NCBI GenBank assembly: GCA_943324505.2
Contig: CALPLW020000006.1
Location: 1-35,129 of the forward strand
DNA: 35,129 bases
Source of the DNA: Comamonas sp. lk
GTDB lineage: Bacteria > Pseudomonadota > Gammaproteobacteria > Burkholderiales > Burkholderiaceae_C
Reading direction: 5' to 3'
Below are positions 17,040 through 24,910 of this stretch, one piece after another. The translations under genes were made by a program, and so were the position numbers. The notes beneath the pieces are model-generated. The model was not told the origin of the DNA, searched no databases, and was given only the letters and a program-made list of their open reading frames with translations. Every line of letters begins with the position of its first letter. Positions within the stretch are counted from its first letter, which is position 1.

Positions 17040-17071
17040 AGTATAAACCGCAACGCCAAACCGGTTTTGGC
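17040..17071. promoter_or_regulatory. Possible shared promoter/operator between HD-GYP copy B and mshM
   Basis: The 135-bp divergent gap contains TATAAA on the plus strand (17042-17047), overlapping TATACT on the minus strand. Eight bp further lies the inverted repeat GCCAAACC-GG-TTTTGGC (17055-17071, one-base asymmetry). Neither -10 has a good -35. The arrangement would suit joint control of both transcripts, but it is a reading of short motifs only. Confidence 0.3.
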
Positions 17072-17101
17072 TGCCACCAGATCGACCTGTACACTCCCAA
17101 T

Positions 17102-18142
17102 ATGTCAAGCCTTTACCTGGATCACTTCGGTCTGAAAAGACCCCCTTTTCAGATCACGCCCGACCCTGATTTCTTTTTTTCAGGGGGGCGTCGGGGTGAT
17201 ATTCTGTCCGCGCTTTTGCATGTGGCCACGCATGACGAGGGCATCACCACCATGGTGGCCGAGGTGGGCAGCGGAAAGACATTATTGTCGCGACTCATGA
17301 TTGGCAAGCTGCCGGCTGACGTGTGCGCGGTTTACTTGGCAAATCCGTTTTTCAGCCGTGACGAGATCATTGAGGCCATTTCACGCGACTTGGGGCTGAC
17401 TGGCCTGGTGGCCTCTATGGAGGGCAAGCTCGCTGCTTTACAACACGAGTTGTTGCGCCGGCACGCCAGCGGTCAACGGGTGCTGCTGGTCATTGACGAG
17501 GCTCACACCATGCCCATCGAATCGCTCGAAGAAGTGCGCCTGCTGTCAAATATCGAAACCGGGCAACACAAGCTGGTCAACATCATGCTGTTTGGTCAGC
17601 CCGAACTCGACGACTTACTCGCCGAACCCAAGTTGCGGCAGCTCAGAGACAGGGTGATCCACCGCTTTGATCTTGCGCGACTTCACGCTGATGAAATCGG
17701 CGCCTACATAGACCACCGCCTGCGTGCTGCTGGCTGGACCAGCGCGCGCCTGTTTTCGCCGCAGGCACTGGCGCAACTTGTCAAGGTTTCAGATGGCCGG
17801 GCGCGTCGCATCAACCTACTGTCTGACAAGGCGCTGCTGGCGGCCTACGCGCAGGGCAAGGAATCGGTCGACGAGCATCACGTCATCAGCGCGGCAAGGG
17901 AGTTGCCAACGGTTCGCCCGGGCGCGGCCGGGAATGTGCAGCAACCCTGGGCCAATCCCGTCTGGCAAATAGCGGCAGCCAGCCTGGCCGCCGCGGGCCT
18001 ATACGGATTATTTTTATGGGCCAGCCTACCAATACCAGGGGGTGGCACTGCCGCATCAACGGCCGAAAAGATGCAACCCGCCAGCTCACCAACTCTCCAC
18101 TTCGATACCAGTTTGACGCTGGGGCCAAGGAGAGCAAATTAA
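17102..18142 (+). CDS. mshM: MSHA/type II secretion AAA ATPase (ExeA/GspA/MshM-like)
   Basis: This 346-residue protein starts at the ATG at 17102 (MSSLYLDHFGLKRPPFQITP). The N-terminal FGL..PPF.I.PDP..FF pattern is the hallmark of ExeA/MshM ATPases. Walker A is at about 53-60 (EVGSGKTLL) and Walker B LLVIDEAH at about 128-135. A membrane segment follows near 290-312 (WQIAAASLAAAGLYGLFLWA), with a short C-terminal tail of about 35 residues. The long periplasmic peptidoglycan-binding domain of GspA is absent, so the MshM type fits better. Such proteins are thought to help place the secretin through the cell wall. It is first in the plus-strand pilus cluster, 111 bp before mshL. Confidence 0.88.
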   Translation: MSSLYLDHFGLKRPPFQITPDPDFFFSGGRRGDILSALLHVATHDEGITTMVAEVGSGKTLLSRLMIGKLPADVCAVYLANPFFSRDEIIEAISRDLGLTGLVASMEGKLAALQHELLRRHASGQRVLLVIDEAHTMPIESLEEVRLLSNIETGQHKLVNIMLFGQPELDDLLAEPKLRQLRDRVIHRFDLARLHADEIGAYIDHRLRAAGWTSARLFSPQALAQLVKVSDGRARRINLLSDKALLAAYAQGKESVDEHHVISAARELPTVRPGAAGNVQQPWANPVWQIAAASLAAAGLYGLFLWASLPIPGGGTAASTAEKMQPASSPTLHFDTSLTLGPRRAN

Positions 18143-18253
18143 CCGACTCGGGTAAAAAAATTCACTTCCAGCCCGTGATGCCTTAGGTCACCGTTATGTT
18201 TTTGCACTTACAATGACAAAACAAATGAACTGATTACCCAGGGAAAGCATCTG

Positions 18254-20092
18254 ATGAACGGGTATCTCCGGAATTCAACAAGCGTTCACATCGCGCTTGG
18301 TTCAAGTTTAAGGCTCGCTTGCCTGGGTGGTTGTCTCTGGCTCTCCGGATGCGCAGGCCCGACGCCGCTTTCGACATCGAACCAGCACCTGACACCCAGC
18401 CCGGTCGTGGCCGGGCGGCCACCCGATTTTGCGCTGGCGCCACCCATTCCCAAACCGCCGCGCCCCAGTGAGCGCCAAGAGCTCTACAGCGTGGTGATGC
18501 GAGACGTAGCGGTACAAGATCTGCTGTTTGCCCTTGCGCGTGACGCCAAACTGAATATCGATATCCATCCCGCTATCACTGGCACGGTCACCATGAATGT
18601 GAGCGACCAGACTTTGGTGGAAATATTGGATCGCGTCGCGCGGCAGATTGATCTGCGCTACGACATCAATGGCAAGAACCTGTCCATCCAGCCTGACCTG
18701 CCCTACCTTAAAAATTACCGCATCGACTACCCCAACATCGCTCGGAATTCAACTTCGGCTATCGGCTCGAGCAGTTCTGTCGGGGGCGGCAGCACCTCGA
18801 GCAGTTCCATTGACAACACCTCGTCCAACAAATTCTGGGACACGCTCAAAACCAATCTGATCGACTTACTGCGCGAAACCGACAAGGTGGTTCAAGAGGG
18901 CGGCACCGCCAGCGCCGCCACCGCTGCGCAGGCCGTAGCGCTCACACCTCGGCCTGCCACCAGCGCGCCCGCGTCAGGTGGTGCTGCCACAGGAAACCAA
19001 GTTACTGCAGCGACGGCAGCGGCGGCGGCACAATTGCAAGCCGCCAACGCCGCGGCTGTGCAGCCTGCAGCAGCAGTGCCCCGAAGCATTTTTCGTGAAG
19101 CCGCATCGGTCATTGTTAACGCCGAAACCGGTAACATCAGTGTTCGAGCTACACAAAGCCAACACACCAAGGTGCGTGAATTCGTGGACAGGGTATTGAG
19201 TTCTGCACGCCGGCAAGTGCTGCTTGAAGCCACCATCGTGGAAGTCGACCTGTCCAGCCAGTACCAGCAGGGCATCAACTGGTCGATTCTGCAAACCGGT
19301 GGCGCCAATGCCGGCTCGGGCATATCCATCAATCAAGGCAGTGCTGTGAGTTCGCTGGCCGAATTGACCTTCAAGCAATTCCGGCTCTGGAACGGCGATG
19401 CCGACCTGAGCGCCATGCTCCGGATGCTCGAGTCTTTCGGTACCTTGCGCGTGTTGTCAAGCCCCAAGATTTCGGTACTGAACAACCAGAGCAGCATGTT
19501 GAAGGTGGTGGACAACAAGGTGTATTTCACAGTCACTACCACCCCCGGGACCGCTGCCACGGCAACCACGCCGGCCACTGCGACGACTTACTCCACGGCG
19601 GCAACAACGGTCCCGATCGGCTTCCTGATGGCCGTGATACCGCAGATCAGTGAAGGCCACGAGATCACCCTGAACCTGCGGCCGACCATCACACGAATCA
19701 CTGGCTTCGTCAATGACCCCAACCCTGATCTGGCCAAGGCCGGTGTCTCCAACCGTGTACCCGAAGTCCAAACCCGCGAAATGGAATCCATGATGCGGGT
19801 GCAGTCGGGTGACATCGCCATTTTGGGAGGCTTGATGCAAGACAGTCGCGACAAAAACTCGGACGAAATTCCCGGCCTGAACAACCTGCCTTCTATTGGT
19901 AACCTGTTCAAGTACCGTAACGAGACGAGCAAAAAATCGGAATTGGTGATCTTTTTACGGCCTACGGTGCTGAGCGATGCCAGCCTGTCAGGCGATTTTC
20001 GGGACTATCGGGGGAATTTGCCGACCGCCCTCGACGACGGTCGCAGCAGTGGCGGCTTGATCACCTGGCCGCCGGCCAAGATGGCGCCATGA
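18254..20092 (+). CDS. mshL: Secretin of MSHA-type pilus (MshL-like outer-membrane lipoprotein)
   Basis: This 612-residue protein begins with a lipoprotein signal peptide; the lipobox LSGC places the lipidated cysteine at residue 33. A secretin N-terminal domain follows at about 80-155 (VVMRDVAVQDLLFALARDAK). Next come a serine-rich stretch (about 167-190) and an alanine-rich stretch (about 215-275), both unusually long. The C-terminal secretin domain runs from about 300, with the signature VPEVQTREMESMMRVQSGD and LGGLMQDSRDKNSDEIPGL near 515-555. The protein should form the multimeric outer-membrane gate for a pilus or secreted substrate. The start has GGGAAAG about 8 bp upstream. The stop overlaps the mshN start in ATGA. 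Confidence 0.93.
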   Translation: MNGYLRNSTSVHIALGSSLRLACLGGCLWLSGCAGPTPLSTSNQHLTPSPVVAGRPPDFALAPPIPKPPRPSERQELYSVVMRDVAVQDLLFALARDAKLNIDIHPAITGTVTMNVSDQTLVEILDRVARQIDLRYDINGKNLSIQPDLPYLKNYRIDYPNIARNSTSAIGSSSSVGGGSTSSSSIDNTSSNKFWDTLKTNLIDLLRETDKVVQEGGTASAATAAQAVALTPRPATSAPASGGAATGNQVTAATAAAAAQLQAANAAAVQPAAAVPRSIFREAASVIVNAETGNISVRATQSQHTKVREFVDRVLSSARRQVLLEATIVEVDLSSQYQQGINWSILQTGGANAGSGISINQGSAVSSLAELTFKQFRLWNGDADLSAMLRMLESFGTLRVLSSPKISVLNNQSSMLKVVDNKVYFTVTTTPGTAATATTPATATTYSTAATTVPIGFLMAVIPQISEGHEITLNLRPTITRITGFVNDPNPDLAKAGVSNRVPEVQTREMESMMRVQSGDIAILGGLMQDSRDKNSDEIPGLNNLPSIGNLFKYRNETSKKSELVIFLRPTVLSDASLSGDFRDYRGNLPTALDDGRSSGGLITWPPAKMAP

Positions 20093-21894
20093 GTCTGCTG
20101 CTTGACGCTCTGAACCGCGCCAGCAAGGACAAGTCCGCCGCCGAGGCGGCCGCGCAACCCAAAGCGACTGCCGAATGGCCATCCATCAGTCTGACGGCAC
20201 TACCCAATGAGTCCACGCCAAGCGACCCTTCGCTGACACTTGAGCAGCCAGCGCCAGCAAGCCGGGCGGCAATGCAGTCGCCATTGCAGTTTCCGACGCT
20301 CGGCTTAAGCCTTGAGCCCGTATTGGCAGACGTGCCCAGCAATGCCTTGGCTGCCACGGCCGACCCAACTGTTTCGGGCCGTCCTATCGAGCCAACGTTG
20401 GACGAGGAGCCCTTGCTCGCGGCCTTGGGGCTTGGCCTTGACCCGATGCCGCCAGCAGCGCAATCCGAGCCTGCACCTCCCCAAGCAGCAGCGCCTGAGC
20501 CGGCGCCAGAACCCACTGCGCCGCCAATGGCAGAAACAACACCCTCGCCGCCAGTTAAACCGGCGCCAGCCAATAGCTCGGCCCAACCCAGCAAGGTAGC
20601 GCAAAGCATCATGCGCGCCAAAGAGTCCACGCAGGCCATCGGCACGCCACGACCAAGGATGCTGGCACTTGGGGCTGTGGCGAGCCTACTCAGTGTCAGT
20701 GCTGTCAGTGTGCTCTTGGGTTGGATAGACCCACTGGCGCTTCTGGGTCAGAGGTCAACCATCGGCCCTGTAGCGACGACCACGGCTCCAGCCATAACGG
20801 ATCCTGCCTCGGTAGCAGTTGCGCCAAGGGCCCAGCAGGCCGACGGGACGTCTATCCCTGACAATAACGTTGCCGCAAGCACCCCGCCTCAGAGTCGGGC
20901 GCCTGCTGCACCAGTCGCAGCGAAAGCGGGGAAAAAAGAGGCGGCGGTAACGGCCCTGGCCACCGCGACCGTGGCGCCTTTACCATCCCGAGCCAGTCCT
21001 GAGCCGGCTTCTGCTTCTGCTTCTGCTTCTGGTACTCCTACCCCTGCTGCTGCTACTTCGACTGAGACTGTGATCGCGCCACCTTCTGCTAACGTGCCGG
21101 CTTCTGCCCCTGCCGTTGTACTCACTGCTGCGCCAGTTCCGGGGCCCGCCGTCGCTGTCGCTGCCGCGCCCGCCAAACCTGCGTCTGGTCCCGCCACCAC
21201 CCGGCCAACACCCCGCGCTCGTTCGACGGCATCCCAAGCCAAGCTGTCTGACTTGCCCCAAATGCTGGTCACAGCACCGCCGGGGGCAAGCAAGCTGGAA
21301 CAAGCCTACGCCGCGCTGACGCAAGGTCGCCTGGCGGATGCTGCATCGGGCTATAAAGAAGTACTCAAAGTCAACCCTGAAGAACGCGACGCGCTCCTGG
21401 GCTTGGCCTATGTATCGCACAAAGAAGGGCGGGACGAAGAAGCGCGCGATTACTACAAACGCGTCTTACGCCAAGAGCCAGGCAACCCAACGGCACGGGC
21501 CGGGCTGTTAATCCAAAATCTGAGTAACGATGCCGAAGACGTGTCAGCCACTTCACGCGAAGTCGCTGAGCAGCACCCAGGCTCAGCAGCTGCGCAGTCC
21601 GTACTGGGGCATAGCCTGGTTCGGCAGGGGCGCCTGGCTGATGCCCAAATGGCCTTCCAGCGTGCCCAAGTGCTTGAGCCCAGCGTGGCACTCCACGCCT
21701 TCAATCTGGCGGTGGCGCTTGACCGGCTGAAAAGCCATGCGATGGCCCGAACCTTCTACGAACGCGCGCTGTCGCTGTCGAGGCAGAGCGGCGGCGAACA
21801 AGTCAGCGGGCTGACGCATGCCGTGGTGCAGCAGCGCATCGATGAACTACGCCTGGCCACGTCATCCAATCTGCCTGCAGTCAAACAACCGTGA
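20089..21894 (+). CDS. mshN: MshN-like TPR protein
   Basis: This 601-residue protein has a short N-terminal motif MSLLLDALNRASKDK, as in MshN/GspB-type proteins. A long Pro/Ala-rich cytoplasmic region follows, then one membrane segment at 191-211 (MLALGAVASLLSVSAVSVLL). A very low-complexity Ala/Pro/Ser/Thr stretch occupies about 220-395, and a C-terminal tetratricopeptide-repeat domain starts near 400 (ASKLEQAYAALTQGRLADAA and further repeats with LEP/NPE-type turns). Family members are pilus assembly or secretion accessory proteins that probably span the periplasm. The gene overlaps mshL by 4 bp. The linker contains a hexanucleotide repeat (21007-21030) coding for Ala-Ser. Confidence 0.8.
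   Translation: MSLLLDALNRASKDKSAAEAAAQPKATAEWPSISLTALPNESTPSDPSLTLEQPAPASRAAMQSPLQFPTLGLSLEPVLADVPSNALAATADPTVSGRPIEPTLDEEPLLAALGLGLDPMPPAAQSEPAPPQAAAPEPAPEPTAPPMAETTPSPPVKPAPANSSAQPSKVAQSIMRAKESTQAIGTPRPRMLALGAVASLLSVSAVSVLLGWIDPLALLGQRSTIGPVATTTAPAITDPASVAVAPRAQQADGTSIPDNNVAASTPPQSRAPAAPVAAKAGKKEAAVTALATATVAPLPSRASPEPASASASASGTPTPAAATSTETVIAPPSANVPASAPAVVLTAAPVPGPAVAVAAAPAKPASGPATTRPTPRARSTASQAKLSDLPQMLVTAPPGASKLEQAYAALTQGRLADAASGYKEVLKVNPEERDALLGLAYVSHKEGRDEEARDYYKRVLRQEPGNPTARAGLLIQNLSNDAEDVSATSREVAEQHPGSAAAQSVLGHSLVRQGRLADAQMAFQRAQVLEPSVALHAFNLAVALDRLKSHAMARTFYERALSLSRQSGGEQVSGLTHAVVQQRIDELRLATSSNLPAVKQP
21007..21030 (+). repeat. Hexanucleotide tandem repeat in mshN
   Basis: Four perfect GCTTCT units encode alternating Ala-Ser in the periplasmic linker. 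The six-base unit keeps the reading frame, so copy-number change would alter linker length and not phase the gene off. Confidence 0.85.
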
Positions 21895-21960
21895 AAAAAG
21901 TGACCGGATGAATAGCCCGCTCCCTAATTTTTCCCCACCTCATACAGGCCTGGCCCCGCC

Positions 21961-23700
21961 ATGAGTGCTGCCCCAGCCCCCCCTGCTCGACCCACCGCCC
22001 CGAACGCGCCGCCAGTGCGCTTGGGCGATCAACTCGTCGCACTTGGCTTGATCAGCAGCGATCAGCTCCGAATTGCGCTGATGGAGCAAAAGCAAACTGG
22101 CAAGCCACTTGGCGAGGCCCTGATGGCCTTGGGCTTCGCCTCAGCCGAGGTGATGCGCAGTGCCCTGGCGGAAAAACTGGGTGAGAAATCTATCAGCCTC
22201 AAAGGCATCGTGGCCGATGCCGAGGCTTTGGCACTCATACCTAAAGCCGTGGCCAAACGCCATTCTCTGTTCCCCGTCAGCTTGGTCAAGCAAACCAATG
22301 AACTGATCATCGCCACGGCCAACCCCAATGACATCGTGGCGGCCGATCAGATCAAGGCCATGCTAGGGAGCGGCCCAAGGCCGAGCTGGCGTTTGGGCAA
22401 TGGTGCGGAAATCCAAAGTGCCATCGAGCAATACTACGGCCACGAACTGTCTATTGATGGCATTCTCCATGAACTTGAAACCGGCCAGGTAGACAACTTC
22501 GGTATCTCGTCAGACTCCGACGGCGGTTACAGCCACCCCGTTGTGCGACTGGTTGACTCCCTGCTGGCAGACGCCACGCTCCGCGGAGCATCAGATATCC
22601 ACCTCGAACCCGAGAATCAGTTCCTGCGTATTCGGTACCGCATTGACGGTGTTTTGCGGCAAATCCGCTCGTTGCACATCCGATATTGGTCGGCAATGGT
22701 GGTTCGCTTGAAAGTCATGGCTGGGATGAATATTGCCGAGACAAGGGCGCCACAAGACGGTCGTATTTCACTCTCTATCTCAGGCCGGCCTGTTGATTTT
22801 CGTTCAGCAGCGCAGCCCACCATCCATGGTGAGAATTTTGTCCTGAGGATTTTGGACCGCAGAAGCGGCATTTTGCCCCTGACAGGCCTCGGGCTGACGG
22901 AGGCTAACCTGCAACTGCTGCAACTGATGCTGTCACGGCCAGAAGGTATCCTGCTGGTAACAGGTCCTACGGGTTCGGGCAAGACAACAACGCTTTACTC
23001 CGTGTTGGGGCACCTCAACAATGAGGGCGTCAACATCATGACCCTGGAGGACCCGGTCGAATACCCGATGCCCGTCATTCGCCAGACCTCGATCTCTGAT
23101 GCCGTCAAGATGAACTTCTCTGAGGGTGTGCGTTCCATGATGCGGCAGGATCCGGACATCATTCTGGTCGGCGAGGTCCGCGACCAAGACACCGCAGAAA
23201 TGGCCTTCAGGGCGGCCATGACCGGGCACCAGGTGTTTTCTACCTTGCACACCAATTCGGCAGTGCGCTCGATTCCACGGCTTATCGACCTCGGCATCAA
23301 ACCTGACGTTCTGTCCGGTAATGTGATCGGCATTGTGGCGCAGCGACTCATCAGAACGCTCTGCAAGGCATGCAAGGCACCCGACACCCCCAATGAAGCA
23401 GAAGCCCAATTGTTGGGTTTTCCGGCGGACACAACGGCCGTCATTTACCGTCCCATAGGCTGTGCAATTTGTGATCAGCAGGGTTACAAAGGACGAGTGT
23501 CCATTGTGGAACTGCTCAAATTTGACACTCATCTGGATGAGCTGGTTACCCAGCGCTCGAGCATCAAGGTCATGACCGACTACCTTTACAGCCGAGGTTT
23601 CACGCCAATGGCCGTTGACGGCTTGCGACGTGTGCGCGAAGGCGTGACAACCCTCGAGGAGGTGGGTCGGGTGGTTGATCTTACCGATCTGGGGGCCTGA
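21961..23700 (+). CDS. mshE: MSHA assembly ATPase MshE with N-terminal MshEN (c-di-GMP-binding) domain
   Basis: This 579-residue GspE/PilB-type ATPase powers fibre extension. Two MshEN-like motifs lie at about 20-43 (RLGDQLVALGLISSDQLRIA) and 49-72 (PLGEALMALGFASAEVMRSA), separated by a few residues. This module in Vibrio MshE binds c-di-GMP. The ATPase core has Walker [11 protein letters not shown] from residue 335, the Asp box LEDPVEYPM, Walker B DIILVGEVRD near 400 and the His box region GHQVFSTLHTN. A four-cysteine zinc motif (CKAC, CAIC; about 467-504) is complete. The gene overlaps mshG by one base (TGATG). c-di-GMP control is inferred from the motifs and from the neighbouring HD-GYP genes. 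Confidence 0.94.
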   Translation: MSAAPAPPARPTAPNAPPVRLGDQLVALGLISSDQLRIALMEQKQTGKPLGEALMALGFASAEVMRSALAEKLGEKSISLKGIVADAEALALIPKAVAKRHSLFPVSLVKQTNELIIATANPNDIVAADQIKAMLGSGPRPSWRLGNGAEIQSAIEQYYGHELSIDGILHELETGQVDNFGISSDSDGGYSHPVVRLVDSLLADATLRGASDIHLEPENQFLRIRYRIDGVLRQIRSLHIRYWSAMVVRLKVMAGMNIAETRAPQDGRISLSISGRPVDFRSAAQPTIHGENFVLRILDRRSGILPLTGLGLTEANLQLLQLMLSRPEGILLVTGPTGSGKTTTLYSVLGHLNNEGVNIMTLEDPVEYPMPVIRQTSISDAVKMNFSEGVRSMMRQDPDIILVGEVRDQDTAEMAFRAAMTGHQVFSTLHTNSAVRSIPRLIDLGIKPDVLSGNVIGIVAQRLIRTLCKACKAPDTPNEAEAQLLGFPADTTAVIYRPIGCAICDQQGYKGRVSIVELLKFDTHLDELVTQRSSIKVMTDYLYSRGFTPMAVDGLRRVREGVTTLEEVGRVVDLTDLGA

Positions 23701-24899
23701 TGGCACAGTTCACCTACCGGGCAGCGAACGATGCTGGCGCCATCAGCAAAGGGCAGGTTGAAGCCCTGAATGAACTGGACCTGGAAGCGCAGCTCAAGAA
23801 CCTGGGTCTGCAGCTTGTATCGGCCAAGGCCTTGTCGGCGCGCAAGGGCAATGTCCAGAAAATGGCCCGGCGGGACGTGATCGATTTCCTGTTCCAACTG
23901 GAAATGTTGGCCCGGGCCGGCGTGCCGCTGCTGAGCTGCTTGGGTGACATGCGTGACGAGGCTGACTCTGCGACGGGTCGAGAATTAGCGGCGGGCCTCT
24001 ATGAAAAAATCGAAGCCGGGTCCACCTTCAGTGAGGCAATCGCATCCTTCCCCGGTATTTTCAGTCCAACCGTTACAAGTTTAATCCGAGCCGGGGAGCT
24101 GACCGGTCAACTGCCAGATGTTTTGAAAGAGATTGTGCGCTCACTCAAATGGCAGGACGAGCTGGCGGCGACCACCAAAAAACTGCTGATTTACCCCAGT
24201 TTCATGATCGTCGTCATCAGCGGTGTCGTATTTTTCCTGATGGTGTACCTGGTTCCGCAATTGGTGACCTTTATCGCAAGCATGGGCAAAACGCTGCCCT
24301 TTCACACGCGGCTATTGATCGCTGTCTCGGATGTTTTTGTACGCTTTTGGTGGATCATCCTGAGCACCCCGCCAATACTGATCGCCATCGTCTCAGCGGC
24401 GGCGGCGGTGAACCCAAAAATACGTTTCAAACTGCACCAGATGCAACTGGACCTACCGTACCTAGGGCCCATCCTGAAAAAGCTGATTCTGGCCCGATTC
24501 GCCGACACCTTTGCGCTGATGTACAAGACAGGCATCCCATTGATCGACGGACTGACCTACTGCCTTGATGTATCGGAAAATCTGGTCATCAAGCAGGCCA
24601 TTCGGCAGGCGCGCGACCGGGTGTTGACGGGTACATCGCTTTCCGAGAGCTTTGCTTTGGAGCAATTGTTTCCATCCTTGGTGATTCGCATGCTCAAAGT
24701 AGGGGAGTCCACCGGTGCCCTGGATACGTCCCTTGCAAACATCAGTTATTTTTACAGCCGCGACATCGATGAATCCGTGGCTAAAGCGCAGGCGATGGTC
24801 GAACCGGCGCTGACTGTCACCATGGGCGTGATCTTGGGTTGGATCATGGTCTCAGTACTGGGTCCGATCTACGACACCATCTCGACCATCAAAGTCTGA
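23700..24899 (+). CDS. mshG: Inner-membrane platform protein of the pilus/secretion system (GspF/PilC/MshG)
   Basis: This 399-residue polytopic protein has two T2SF domains (about 65-190, FLFQLEMLARAGVPLLSCLG; and about 270-390, FADTFALMYKTGIPLIDGLT). The three usual membrane segments are near 165-190 (FMIVVISGVVFFLMVYLV), 218-240 and 370-392 (LTVTMGVILGWIMVSVLG). The N-terminal FTYRAANDAGAISKGQVEA is typical. It is the platform on which the MshE ATPase acts. Length and domain order are normal. It is translationally coupled to mshE by a one-base overlap and followed at once by the MshI-like frame. Confidence 0.95.
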   Translation: MAQFTYRAANDAGAISKGQVEALNELDLEAQLKNLGLQLVSAKALSARKGNVQKMARRDVIDFLFQLEMLARAGVPLLSCLGDMRDEADSATGRELAAGLYEKIEAGSTFSEAIASFPGIFSPTVTSLIRAGELTGQLPDVLKEIVRSLKWQDELAATTKKLLIYPSFMIVVISGVVFFLMVYLVPQLVTFIASMGKTLPFHTRLLIAVSDVFVRFWWIILSTPPILIAIVSAAAAVNPKIRFKLHQMQLDLPYLGPILKKLILARFADTFALMYKTGIPLIDGLTYCLDVSENLVIKQAIRQARDRVLTGTSLSESFALEQLFPSLVIRMLKVGESTGALDTSLANISYFYSRDIDESVAKAQAMVEPALTVTMGVILGWIMVSVLGPIYDTISTIKV

Positions 24900-24910
24900 C
24901 GCTCAACACC

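Noticed and set aside
18143-18253. Sigma-54 promoter before mshL, as for many pilin genes
   Set aside because: A TTGCA element is present, but no GG occurs at the required spacing; only a TACAAT -10-like hexamer stands out.
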